A DNA stretch of 64,000 nt from Aureispira sp. CCB-QB1 (GTDB lineage: Bacteria; Bacteroidota; Bacteroidia; Chitinophagales; Saprospiraceae), in the NCBI RefSeq assembly GCF_000724545.1, contig NZ_JHBV01000041.1, forward strand, positions 1 through 64,000. Reading direction: 5' to 3'. The notes below the pieces were generated by a model, which was given only the letters and a program-made list of their open reading frames with translations, was not told the DNA's origin and did no database searches. Made by a program: the position numbers and the translations under genes. This document shows, one piece after another, positions 45,301 to 54,499 of the stretch (the stretch's first letter is position 1; each line of letters begins with the position of its first letter).

Positions 45301-48186
45301 TGGTTAAATCCATTGTATACAGGAACCGTTTGTGCTAGTTTTACAAATCCCAATGACAAATTCAACTTACAAATTCCTGTTTCCAATCCAACGACAGCAG
45401 GAAATGGCAATTGGTTTTATGTCACACAAGATTTTCATACTACTGTCCCTAACTTACAAGAATTTATTGTTCATTTGGATCAAGCCAATGTAGCCAATAA
45501 TCTGTATGTTCTTTTTGATAACTTTACAATAGAATCGCTGACAACTCCTAAAATTAATATTTCTTCTACTATTATTGGAGGCACTTGCCCAGGAGCTACC
45601 CCTATGATCCGTTACACCATTGAAGGAGATGCTAGCATACCAGTCAATGCTCCTTTAACCAATGTTCAATTAGACATTACCCTACCAACAGGAATACCTG
45701 CCAACTTAAGTTGGGCAACAGGTGGCGACTTTGTTAATGGACAACACACAATTCCATCCTTGGCACAAGGTGATATTGTCACCTTAGATTTACCACTTAA
45801 TATCAGCGCCAATGCTCTAGTTGGTTCTTCTAACCAAGTTCTTATTGAGCCCACCATTGCAGGAGCTTGTGTTTCAGCATTTTCTAATCAGTCTACCAAT
45901 ATTATTGTCACCAATACTGCTAGCCAATTAGCCATCAATACCAGCATATTGAACAGTACTCCAACTAGTGCACAATATGAAATTAGTGTTACCAACAATG
46001 GTCCCGACGGTATCTACAATATTGATCTAGAGGTTCCAACGGTAAATGGCTTAACCTTTACATTTAATCCTCCTTTATTCGATCTTTTGCCTGGAGCAAC
46101 ACAAACATTTACATTAAATAGTACGTTCTCTATTACTTCTGGGTGTCCTGTTCTTTGTGCAGAAATTCACGCTGCAAGTTTTGCTTGTAATCTACCTGTC
46201 TCAGGCTGTGCTCCTCCTGTTTCTATTGGATCAGGTGGAAATAGCATTGATTTTCCAATAGAAGCAGAAAATACAGCTCATACAGATCCAACTCTTTTTA
46301 CAGCAACAGCAATTAGCAACAATAATGATGTTTATAGTGTAGGAATTTTTAGTAATGATATTGATTTTACAGATGGCAGCAATACAAATACTTTAACCAA
46401 AAATCATAGCTGTGCTAGTGGCTTCAGTCCATTTCTAGTAAAATACGGAGCTTGTGGTTTTGAATGGGCAGTTGAAATACCTGTTTGTAACTTGGTTGAC
46501 TTGAAAGTAGGTCCAGACGTTGAACTTGGACAAAACGGTGATGCTTATGTTTCTTTTTCATTTATAGGCTCTTTTACAATTAATGGCACGACTTATACCA
46601 GTCAAGGCGGTTCTGACATTGCAATCATAAAATATGATGCGACAGGAAATCCTATATGGGTACAAACTGCGGGTGGAAATGGCGATGATTTAGTGACCGA
46701 TCTTGAAACCTATAACAACGGCACCAATGAGCAAGTAGCTATTATTGGAACGCTGATCGGAAGCTCTCCCAATGTTGCAACCTTCTCTAATACCCTAAGT
46801 GTTAACTATAATAACCTAGGTAATTTTTGCTCTGGCTGTTCTCTCCCTGGAGGTATTACTTATGTAGCATCCTACACAGACAATGGCACTACGAATACAG
46901 TCAACTGGGTGAATTCTTTAAGCAATACAGCTACTTTTTCTGGAAAACTAGATATTGATCCAACAGGCAATATCTATGCAATTGGAACAACAAACTCTGG
47001 TTTTACATTTAATGGTTTGACTGTAGGCGCAACAACAACAGCCGTCAATGAGGGTGCTCCATCTTTTGCCAACAACGACATTGATTTGTTTGTTTTAAAA
47101 TACAATAACTTAGGAAACGAACTATGGGCAGAAGTCTATGGTAGTAATAAATTTGATTTTGGATACCTAGAAGGAATGGGGTTGGAATTTGATATCGAAT
47201 GTGAGGGCTCAACCCATTTGGGCATATTACTTCCTAGTGCAGCTACTATAGCTTCAGGTAGTCAACCATATATGCAGAATTATGGAACTCATTTACTTCG
47301 ACTAAATGCCAATAATGGTAGTCTAGATTGGGTACAGCCTCTAGCTTTACCATCAACCACCCCCAATACTACTTTAACTGGAAACACAACTTATCGTTCT
47401 AACTTAGCTATTGATGGCACTAATTACATTGTAAATGGTAGCTTTTTCTTGAGTGATCCTAATGGAGTATCTCCTAGTGGATTTGCCAGTATTGATTTTC
47501 ATGGCACGACACTTAGTTATACATCAATGAGTGCTCACCCTGCTTATGATAGGTATCAAGGAACCTTCACCCTAAGCTTTAATAATACTGGAGCAATACA
47601 ATGGGTCAATGAAAATAGCACCATTGTTCCTCTTAGCCCTGCCATAGACATGCATGCGTCTCTTGCTATTTTAGGCGTGGAAGTAGACAATTCGGGAGAT
47701 ATTTACAGCCCGTTCTTCCTTAGGGGCACAACAACTTTAGGCTCTGACAACTTAACGGGTGGTGTCAATGGCAATCAAGATGTTGTAGATGGATTTATTA
47801 GCAAAATAGATGGCAACTTGGGGAATTATCTTCGCCCTAATGTTAATTCACCCAACACAAATAGTTTGAATGATGTCACTACCATAGGTAATCATCAAGC
47901 TTTGACAACAACTGAAACTATTACTAACTCAAATTTATCAACTAGATTATACCCTAATCCAACCACAGGAAAGGTAACTTTAGAAATCAAGAGTGACCTA
48001 GCAAACAATCAAATAGAGTACATTACTATTTATGATGTAACGGGTAGAAAAGTACAAGAAATTAATACCCAAACTTCTCAAAATAGTTTTGACATCAACT
48101 TGAGCAGCCAACAAGCTGGTGTCTATTTTGTCGAAATGATGATTAATCAAGAATTGATTACCAAACGAATTGTTTTAATGAAATAA
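42349..48186 (+). CDS. Giant T9SS-secreted protein with LamG-like, leishmanolysin-like metalloprotease and propeller regions
   Basis: A 1,945-residue surface or secreted protein. A signal peptide ends at LVSAQ. A LamG/concanavalin-like domain covers about 25-230 (NFDGTDDKATVYHHSDFNLS...). A PKD-like segment covers about 245-325. A metalloprotease region (about 390-690) has zinc motif HEVIH (His549, Glu550, His553), a probable third ligand His651 in SFSHFNC and a Met-turn Met663 (GYVMN), as in leishmanolysin-type metzincins. Two DUF11-like sandwiches (about 1065-1300) and an SBBP-like propeller (about 1310-1840) follow. A T9SS type A tail starts at LYPNPTTGKVTLEI. The next gene is a paralogue sharing an almost identical tail. 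Protease activity is inferred. Confidence 0.88.
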   Translation: MFKTSILTLLLLVLSIHLVSAQAAANFDGTDDKATVYHHSDFNLSTHDFTIEAMVRDVALESPMLTIISKRNLASNGFALMINTQDGMQLIAEIGKNRYEVNTSVFEDRRCHSVGLRRSRDEITLFIDDKAYPLGKNTTNINTTENLIIGDDGSNTHQPFEGYIEEVRFWKDARTDGEIFDWNQKCIPSSSSDLLALWNIEENTGQFFHDVASIQHHAYLGSGFSSDNQDPLWASNECLESCCGTKADFNVSLTTPKAYQYVNFTNTSINATSYVWMVNGTVEATTTDFKFGFPIGTHIVRLLAKDRSCQSMQSWVVEVTDFLDNCGAPTNISPCPPDPLLHEKPQMRILDGFGNCYSPEELALPTPMVTRSNVPGYPPGQVCECGIFTLYYQDVINNTDVGFDDPAAPQGTGFTTLGEERRASLCRVFEDLTLLIGANPTASNLGVEDLRITVGASDGTGALALPNNAVAAASSYFFELTSPNIHKFALGEVGRTIIGGRDSYQDWLLYNPVVANDPHGIVQFNFANASFNSDLASITGNHIYVVGLHEVIHALGFRSLIGGTNGPSRFASSNAPNIYAYWDQFIESNQTPVINSTITNNNLSLSFTTNTVNSCGSPNATNGLALDGISAAGNHPVYYNGTYQEGSSFSHFNCTAGVSGYVMNFSGIASITPNPLEVETLCKLGYTISGTFGQNLTASNQSNTLATYNACTPSNCIPIGFTDVQDPNNLGNPFTVNRNGTNNQITIDFSDLLANDFVPAGTTIENLQILQGGGTLSATSSNGNTSFTYSPDLGYGLSWASLSYVPRCPSGELGEIVYVYIWVPAAPYPACDIPTNACNLVCNYDFEAFAPSIFQGIHSQLENYWFSYGNIRALNRSCDLHGYDINNLPGTHPFLCGQIPLPVDFPQKNNYIGIVLNTNTSESFNLKLQPGTTLTPSTTDNYRIGFWVWTCQPQDFDVRVAFLPASPCASQYTDLQDASGYQPPWLNPLYTGTVCASFTNPNDKFNLQIPVSNPTTAGNGNWFYVTQDFHTTVPNLQEFIVHLDQANVANNLYVLFDNFTIESLTTPKINISSTIIGGTCPGATPMIRYTIEGDASIPVNAPLTNVQLDITLPTGIPANLSWATGGDFVNGQHTIPSLAQGDIVTLDLPLNISANALVGSSNQVLIEPTIAGACVSAFSNQSTNIIVTNTASQLAINTSILNSTPTSAQYEISVTNNGPDGIYNIDLEVPTVNGLTFTFNPPLFDLLPGATQTFTLNSTFSITSGCPVLCAEIHAASFACNLPVSGCAPPVSIGSGGNSIDFPIEAENTAHTDPTLFTATAISNNNDVYSVGIFSNDIDFTDGSNTNTLTKNHSCASGFSPFLVKYGACGFEWAVEIPVCNLVDLKVGPDVELGQNGDAYVSFSFIGSFTINGTTYTSQGGSDIAIIKYDATGNPIWVQTAGGNGDDLVTDLETYNNGTNEQVAIIGTLIGSSPNVATFSNTLSVNYNNLGNFCSGCSLPGGITYVASYTDNGTTNTVNWVNSLSNTATFSGKLDIDPTGNIYAIGTTNSGFTFNGLTVGATTTAVNEGAPSFANNDIDLFVLKYNNLGNELWAEVYGSNKFDFGYLEGMGLEFDIECEGSTHLGILLPSAATIASGSQPYMQNYGTHLLRLNANNGSLDWVQPLALPSTTPNTTLTGNTTYRSNLAIDGTNYIVNGSFFLSDPNGVSPSGFASIDFHGTTLSYTSMSAHPAYDRYQGTFTLSFNNTGAIQWVNENSTIVPLSPAIDMHASLAILGVEVDNSGDIYSPFFLRGTTTLGSDNLTGGVNGNQDVVDGFISKIDGNLGNYLRPNVNSPNTNSLNDVTTIGNHQALTTTETITNSNLSTRLYPNPTTGKVTLEIKSDLANNQIEYITIYDVTGRKVQEINTQTSQNSFDINLSSQQAGVYFVEMMINQELITKRIVLMK

Positions 48187-48241
48187 AATTTCTTTTTCAA
48201 AAAATGGAGCCCTTAAGCACTTACCTGTTTAAGGGCTTTTT
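47956..48241 (+). repeat. 286-bp near-identical cassette, copy 1 (T9SS tail plus terminator)
   Basis: It matches 54019-54304 with three differences that I counted (T/C at the GTAACT, GAGTGACC and CTATTTATG positions). The rest of the two genes has diverged much further. It spans the coding tail and the downstream terminator. Confidence 0.85.
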
Positions 48242-48242
48242 T
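48208..48242 (+). terminator. Terminator of the first giant metalloprotease gene
   Basis: AGCCCTTAA (48208-48216) pairs with TTAAGGGCT (48229-48237), followed by six T. Confidence 0.9.
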
Positions 48243-48255
48243 GTTTTTTAGATTG

Positions 48256-48327
48256 TCCCTTCGTTAAGTGATATATACCTTTCATTAGATAACTTGTACC
48301 CTTCATTAGGTAATTTGTTCCTTTTAC
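48256..48327 (+). promoter_or_regulatory. Four LytTR-like 9-bp boxes phased at 21 bp, upstream of the second giant metalloprotease gene
   Basis: TCCCTTCGT (48256), ACCTTTCAT (48277), ACCCTTCAT (48298) and a weaker TCCTTTTAC (48319) again lie exactly 21 bp apart. The fourth begins 40 bp before the -7 box at 48359, the same geometry as upstream of the paralogue. Confidence 0.6.
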
Positions 48328-48358
48328 AATTATTAATTTTTTCATGCTTTTAAAGCCG

Positions 48359-48366
48359 TATATTTG
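48359..48366 (+). promoter_or_regulatory. TAnnTTTG -7 box of the second giant metalloprotease gene
   Basis: TATATTTG at 48359-48366, 40 bp before the ATG at 48406. It overlaps a TTG at 48364, which argues against that TTG being the start codon. Confidence 0.6.
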
Positions 48367-48405
48367 TCCTTTAATATATTTTACCTATTCATTAAAAAGC
48401 CAATT

Positions 48406-51400
48406 ATGTTTAAAGCTTTAATTTTGACTTTACTGCTGTTACTATTATCTTCCCACTTAGTTGTTGCTCAAGCAGCAGCTAATTTTGATGGTGTAGATGA
48501 CAAAGCAACTGTTTATCACCACAGTGATTTTAACCTTTCAACCCACGATTTCACGATAGAAGCGATAGTTAGAGATGTTGCTTTAGAAAAACCGATGTTA
48601 ACTATTATTTCCAAAAGAAATTTAGCCACTAATGGCTTTGCCTTAATGATTAACACACATGACGGCATGAAAGTAATTGCAGAAATTGGCAAAAACAAAT
48701 ACGAGGTTAACACCTCAGTTTTTGAAGATAAAGGATGTCATTCAGTTGGTCTACGGCGTTTAGAAAATAACATCACTTTGTTTATAGATGACAAAGCGTA
48801 TCCACTAGGAAAAAACACTAGTGATATCAATACAACTGAAAACCTAATTATTGGTGATGATGGTTCTAGTACACACCAACCTTTTAATGGTTACATTGAA
48901 GAAATTCGCTTTTGGAAAAATGCTCGAATAGATGAAGAAATTTTTGACTGGAATCATAAATGTATTCCTTCCTCAAGTAGTGATTTGCTAGCTTTGTGGA
49001 ATATCGAGGAAAACGCAGGGCAGTTTTTTCATGATGTCGCTAGTATTAAACATCATGCTTATTTAGGGAACGGTTTTAGGAGTGATAATCAAGATCCTCT
49101 TTGGAGTTCTAATGAGTGTTTGGAATCTTGTTGTGGAACAAAAGCCGATTTTAATGTCTCTAATTCTAATCCTCTTGCAGCTCAATGGGTAAACTTCACT
49201 AATACATCAACCAATGCTATTTCATACGAATGGAGCATAGATAACCAAGTAATTACTTCTAATCAAGATTTACAATATTCCTTTGCTATCGGCGTTTATA
49301 TTGTTGGTTTAAAAGCTACGAATAAAAGTGGTTGTTCTGCTTATTATAGTACAGTCATCGAAGTAACAGATAATAATTTTTCTTATTGTGGAGAAGAAAA
49401 ATTTACATCTCCGCAAATTCAAGCACTAGAAGACTGGGAAAATTCGGAATTGATTCCTAGTCCATTTCCAACCATAAAAATGTATGATCGTTTTGGAAAT
49501 CGATATCTCCCCAATGACGTTACAATTCCTAGCCAACTAAGATCTACAGGAAGCACTAATTCCTCTTGTGGTTGTGGAATTTTTGAACTTTACTTTGAAG
49601 ATGTATTTTATAACAGAGACTATGGCTTTGACGATCCAACTTTAGGGGCAGATAGACGAGCTGTTGCTTGTCGAGTTTTTGAAGACTTATCTGTTTTAGT
49701 AAATCCATCAGGAACATTAACAAACAATTTAGTTAAAATTCAAGTAAAAAAATCCGAAGGTAAAGCTCCTTTAGAAAGGGCTCCTATTGATGAACTAGAC
49801 TCGGGTATTCTTGCTGTAGCAGGTCCTTATTTAGTTACGACTTATAACGTAGGGACAATCGATGGTTTAGTTTATAAAACCATTACTTCTGGAACTAATG
49901 CTCTTGCCAATACACCAGGCTGGAATACCAACTCTTTTCATGGTTCAATGCGTGTTGATTTTGAGTTACCAAACTTTTTTCTTAACAACAATAACTGGAC
50001 TAGTATAGCTCCTAACAATCAAACTGATTTATATTCTACTTTGTTACACGAATCCTTACATCTTTTAGGTTTCTATTCTTTAATAGATGCTACAAATAAT
50101 TTAAGTATAATTAATGGTACACAAGTATACAATAGATATGATACTTACTTAGAAGATGCTGCTGGCAATCCTTATATTGACCCATCTACAGGTATATTAA
50201 ATCCAACAAGTAATTTTATTGGGAGTACAAGCTGTACTGCTGATGTGAAATTTAATGGTAATGTAAATACCAATCAACAAGTATATTTACCTTCTCCTTG
50301 GAATTTCTCGATATTAAGTCATTTCAATTGTAATGCAAGTAATTATCTAGCTTGTGCTTCCAATAATGGATATATTATGAATGCTTGTATACCAGCAGGA
50401 GAAATGCAACGTGCTCCTAGTCAAGCAGAATATAGTACGCTCTGTGATATTGGGTATCAGTTAAGTGGGGTATATGGAAATTCAAGTGTAGGAACTCCCA
50501 ATAATAACATTCCCTACCAAACTTATGTTAGTTGCAGCTTCCCTTGTGCTGTTGCAGGCATTAATGATGATTTAACTACTACGATTTCTGTAGCTCCAGG
50601 AAGAACAGTTACCATCAATGCAAATGACTTTTTAGCCAATGATAACAACATAGGTGGTTCTTATAATTTGACAACCTTATTAAGTAGTTTTGGAACATTT
50701 ACCAATGTAACCACTTCTAGTTTCGACTTTACAGCTGATCCTAACTTTTGGGGTACAGCTATTATTCAATATCACCCAACTTGCGCTAATGGAAACAATG
50801 GTTCTAATGCTTTAATATTTATTCAAGTTACAGCACCACCATTCCCCACTTGTGATTTACCTGCTAACAGTTGTAATTTACTTTGTTTTGGTGATTTTGA
50901 AAATATTGTTGGGGCACAAAGTGGTACTACTGTTGGTATTTGGGATGATTTTTTGAGTACATATAACGATTCTGGAACGCCTTTATTTGGTAGTGTTACT
51001 CCTTTTCCAATTACAACGGAACTCATTCGTTTTAATACAAACACCAATGCACCTATCGGGGGAATTAATTTGGACCCCAAAATATACCAATGTATTGGTG
51101 CTACGCCTTCTGCCCCTGGACCTTTGCAAGCTCCACTTCCTGTTAACTACCCCAATAAGACCAGTTATATTGGCATGAATACTACAGCTTCGGCTTATCC
51201 AATCTATGACCAAATTTACTTACCTTTAGCAACACCACTAGATGTTTCTACCGCAGGAACAGATAACTATCGACTTACTTTTTGGGCATTTACTTCCTGT
51301 GTAGATGTGCATCTAAGAATGATATTAAGTGATGCCCCACCGTGTATTAACGGAGTGAATAATTTCTATGACCCTGTTCATGCACCATATTCCCCAACTC

Positions 51401-54249
51401 CTATTTGTCCCTCTTTTTATTATGTCTTTGCACAGTCTCCCAACTGCTCAGCCTATACTGCTGCTTTAAATAAAGGCATCATTCTAAACAACCCTTCTAA
51501 TAATCCTCCTGGAGTATACACTTGGAAACAATACAGTTTAGATTTTCATGTAAATACACCCAATGTTCAACATGCCGTATTTCATCCTGTTCTAGGTACA
51601 AGTCCCGTCCCACAGGGTGGTTCAACAACTTGTGCTTCGTCCTACATACTCTTGGACGAAATGGTCATTGAAAAAATTGATCCTCAACCTCAACTAACCA
51701 TCAACTCCTCTATCATAGGCACCCCTTGTCCAGGTAATAAAGTAATCATAGAATACGATATATGTTCCGATGCCCCTGTGTCTAATCTTAACTTAAACGC
51801 TCCGTTGCCATTGGGGAGTGGATTATTGTACACCAATACTTTAGATTTCAACAACGGTCAAATTACAGGTTTAGACTTAGGCACTGGAGGAAATCCACTT
51901 TGCACTTTAGTTCAATTAGAAGTCGAAATTCCTGTTGGAGCTAGCACACCTAGCACGCAACGTATTGTTTTGGATGCTACAGGAGGGACGGCTTGTATTA
52001 GCGCTTCTTCCAATCTAACTATGGACATCAACATTACAGGAAATACAACATTAGCTCTTGCTGTTGTGCCTTCTGTATCAGGAAACGTAAGTATTGGGAA
52101 TAATTTCACAGCTGACATAGTTGTTTCTAATACAGGCAACAATGCTGCTCAAAATGTCGTTGTCGAATTGCCAATGGGACCTTACTCTTTAGGTCTTAAT
52201 TATGTTCTAACTACCACTACAATTCCTAGCATTCCAGCAGGAGGACAATATACCATTAGTGCCATTCCTATTAGTGTCTCTGGTCCTTGTGGAGATGCGC
52301 AGGTTTGTGCTGAGATAATTTCTGCTGATAATACTTGCAATTTACCGTCCGCCTGTAGTCCTTTGTTAACTGTTATTGGGGCTAGTACGACTAGTTTCCC
52401 AATACAAATGAATGCTGTTCCAACAAATATGACCACAGGAAGTGATGGGAGTATTTATGCTACAGGTTTGTTTAATCAAAATCTTAATTTCGTTGAAGGA
52501 ACCAATACAAATACCTTATCTTATACTGGAACAGGTGGACTAAGTGTCTTTGTTGTTAAATATGATGGTTGTGACTTTGCTTGGGCAGAGGAAATTCCTA
52601 TAAATATAAACTTCCTAAACTTCCAAATATCTCCAGATATTGAAGTTGATAGTTATGGTAATGTATTTGTCTCCTTCGTTTTTAACAATTCTTTCTCGAC
52701 CTATACCAGCAATGGAGCCATTGATATTGCTATTGCAAAATTTAATAACACAGGCATCTTGCAATGGATAAAAACAGATGGAGGTATTGAAGACGATTTA
52801 GTTGTTGATTTAGAATTACATGAAACAGGTAATCAAACACATATTATCATTGCAGGGTATACTAGAGGAATAGGCACAAGTGGAACTGCAAATCCCAATA
52901 ATTCAACAATTGCCTCTACACTTATCCCATATTTTAATGAAATTAACTCTAGTAGTTATGGATATAACTATGGAGTTAGTTTTATCGCTTCTTATTTAGA
53001 TGGTTTTACTAATAGCATAGGACAGTGGGCACAATATATTGGTGGAGCAACTAATATATTCGCCCCTATTCCACCAAATGATTTTGCCCCAACAATTCCA
53101 TCTAAAATAACTATAGATCCATCTGGTAATATTTATTTTTCAGGAATTGCCTACGAGGATTTTTCATTTCCTAACAAAAGCAATAATAGTGTTAGTTATC
53201 CTAATTCCTTTTATGGCACTAATCCAAGTCTTGATTTTGATATTTTTACTCTTAGTTATAATCTATCAGGAACTAAAAACTGGGGTGTATTTTATGGAGA
53301 CGATGTTTATGGTGGTTTTGGTAGTGGTGAAAGTTCACGTATAGGAATTGATCTAAAATATAATAACAATATGCTTTATTTGATTGCACCATATAGCCAA
53401 CACTACGGATCTATTGAAACTCATTTAGTAAAAATTAACACTATCACGGGAACTATTTCAGGCTTCAACTCTCTAACTAATGGAAATGGAACAATTCTGC
53501 ACTCTAACTTAAGCATTGATAATAATGGTAACCCAATAGTAAGTTCAAACTTTCTCTTAAAATCACCTGATAACCAAAGTATAGACTTTCATTCTAATTT
53601 ACCCAATGGTCAAAACATAACAATCACATCAGGTGAAATGACAGGCTGGGTTATTCAAAAGTTTAATCCTTCTTTAAATTTTGAATGGATTTTAGCAAAC
53701 ACAAGTATTGTTCCTACGCAAGTGGGTGGTTCTCACCTTGCCGCTCCACCCTTTGATATCGATATTACGCCTAATGGGGATATTTATAACTGTATACTAG
53801 TTAATGGTGATATTACACTAAATGGAGGCACCTATGGTCCCACTTTGACAAACTCAATGGGTTACATTGTCCGTATCCAAGACCAAGGAACGGGTGGAAT
53901 ATATGCGAGACAAGCCAATGGCGATAATGGCATTGTACAAAGCCCAAATACGATGTCTATCTTATCAACTGATGAGACGACAAATACAACCAATAATTTG
54001 TCAACTAAGTTACACCCCAATCCAACCACAGGAAAGGTAACCTTAGAAATCAAGAGCGACCTAGCAAACAATCAAATAGAGTACATTACTATCTATGATG
54101 TAACGGGTAGAAAAGTACAAGAAATTAATACCCAAACTTCTCAAAATAGTTTTGACATCAACTTGAGCAGCCAACAAGCTGGTGTCTATTTTGTCGAAAT
54201 GATGATTAATCAAGAATTGATTACCAAACGAATTGTTTTAATGAAATAA
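48406..54249 (+). CDS. Giant T9SS-secreted protein, paralogue of the preceding one
   Basis: A 1,947-residue protein with the same layout. The start is the ATG at 48406, since MFKALILTLLLL aligns with the paralogue; an upstream TTG at 48364 sits in the promoter. A signal peptide ends at VVAQ. A LamG-like domain (about 25-230) and a PKD-like segment (about 245-330) follow. The metalloprotease region has HESLH (His548, Glu549, His552), probable third ligand His639 in LSHFNC, and Met658 in GYIMN. Then come DUF11-like sandwiches, an SBBP-like propeller (about 1340-1840) and the T9SS type A tail. The N-terminal 230 residues and the tail are close to the paralogue; the protease and middle regions have diverged, so substrates may differ. 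Confidence 0.88.
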   Translation: MFKALILTLLLLLLSSHLVVAQAAANFDGVDDKATVYHHSDFNLSTHDFTIEAIVRDVALEKPMLTIISKRNLATNGFALMINTHDGMKVIAEIGKNKYEVNTSVFEDKGCHSVGLRRLENNITLFIDDKAYPLGKNTSDINTTENLIIGDDGSSTHQPFNGYIEEIRFWKNARIDEEIFDWNHKCIPSSSSDLLALWNIEENAGQFFHDVASIKHHAYLGNGFRSDNQDPLWSSNECLESCCGTKADFNVSNSNPLAAQWVNFTNTSTNAISYEWSIDNQVITSNQDLQYSFAIGVYIVGLKATNKSGCSAYYSTVIEVTDNNFSYCGEEKFTSPQIQALEDWENSELIPSPFPTIKMYDRFGNRYLPNDVTIPSQLRSTGSTNSSCGCGIFELYFEDVFYNRDYGFDDPTLGADRRAVACRVFEDLSVLVNPSGTLTNNLVKIQVKKSEGKAPLERAPIDELDSGILAVAGPYLVTTYNVGTIDGLVYKTITSGTNALANTPGWNTNSFHGSMRVDFELPNFFLNNNNWTSIAPNNQTDLYSTLLHESLHLLGFYSLIDATNNLSIINGTQVYNRYDTYLEDAAGNPYIDPSTGILNPTSNFIGSTSCTADVKFNGNVNTNQQVYLPSPWNFSILSHFNCNASNYLACASNNGYIMNACIPAGEMQRAPSQAEYSTLCDIGYQLSGVYGNSSVGTPNNNIPYQTYVSCSFPCAVAGINDDLTTTISVAPGRTVTINANDFLANDNNIGGSYNLTTLLSSFGTFTNVTTSSFDFTADPNFWGTAIIQYHPTCANGNNGSNALIFIQVTAPPFPTCDLPANSCNLLCFGDFENIVGAQSGTTVGIWDDFLSTYNDSGTPLFGSVTPFPITTELIRFNTNTNAPIGGINLDPKIYQCIGATPSAPGPLQAPLPVNYPNKTSYIGMNTTASAYPIYDQIYLPLATPLDVSTAGTDNYRLTFWAFTSCVDVHLRMILSDAPPCINGVNNFYDPVHAPYSPTPICPSFYYVFAQSPNCSAYTAALNKGIILNNPSNNPPGVYTWKQYSLDFHVNTPNVQHAVFHPVLGTSPVPQGGSTTCASSYILLDEMVIEKIDPQPQLTINSSIIGTPCPGNKVIIEYDICSDAPVSNLNLNAPLPLGSGLLYTNTLDFNNGQITGLDLGTGGNPLCTLVQLEVEIPVGASTPSTQRIVLDATGGTACISASSNLTMDINITGNTTLALAVVPSVSGNVSIGNNFTADIVVSNTGNNAAQNVVVELPMGPYSLGLNYVLTTTTIPSIPAGGQYTISAIPISVSGPCGDAQVCAEIISADNTCNLPSACSPLLTVIGASTTSFPIQMNAVPTNMTTGSDGSIYATGLFNQNLNFVEGTNTNTLSYTGTGGLSVFVVKYDGCDFAWAEEIPININFLNFQISPDIEVDSYGNVFVSFVFNNSFSTYTSNGAIDIAIAKFNNTGILQWIKTDGGIEDDLVVDLELHETGNQTHIIIAGYTRGIGTSGTANPNNSTIASTLIPYFNEINSSSYGYNYGVSFIASYLDGFTNSIGQWAQYIGGATNIFAPIPPNDFAPTIPSKITIDPSGNIYFSGIAYEDFSFPNKSNNSVSYPNSFYGTNPSLDFDIFTLSYNLSGTKNWGVFYGDDVYGGFGSGESSRIGIDLKYNNNMLYLIAPYSQHYGSIETHLVKINTITGTISGFNSLTNGNGTILHSNLSIDNNGNPIVSSNFLLKSPDNQSIDFHSNLPNGQNITITSGEMTGWVIQKFNPSLNFEWILANTSIVPTQVGGSHLAAPPFDIDITPNGDIYNCILVNGDITLNGGTYGPTLTNSMGYIVRIQDQGTGGIYARQANGDNGIVQSPNTMSILSTDETTNTTNNLSTKLHPNPTTGKVTLEIKSDLANNQIEYITIYDVTGRKVQEINTQTSQNSFDINLSSQQAGVYFVEMMINQELITKRIVLMK

Positions 54250-54304
54250 AATTTCTTTTTCAAAAAATGGAGCCCTTAAGCACTTACCTGTTTAAGGGCT
54301 TTTT
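54019..54304 (+). repeat. 286-bp near-identical cassette, copy 2
   Basis: Counterpart of 47956-48241, offset 6,063 bp, covering the same coding tail and terminator. Confidence 0.85.
54271..54304 (+). terminator. Terminator of the second giant metalloprotease gene
   Basis: Same hairpin as at 48208-48237 (AGCCCTTAA/TTAAGGGCT), here followed by five T. Confidence 0.9.
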
Positions 54305-54499
54305 AGGTTTTTGACCACACAGAACCAAACATTTAGTGCTTTTAAAACTTATTTTAACCTAGCAGTAGAGAAAAGAATTATTATTAAATATTTTCAAAGC
54401 GTTAAAAATTTCCTAATTTTAGAGGTTCGATGAACAAAACTTAAAATTGCATACAATCCTTAAAAAAATAACCTTTTTTAATACAAACTTATTTTAAGT

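Noticed and set aside
48364-48405. TTG start adding 14 residues to the second giant metalloprotease
   Set aside because: The TTG lies inside the TATATTTG promoter box, and the ATG at 48406 aligns with the paralogue's start.
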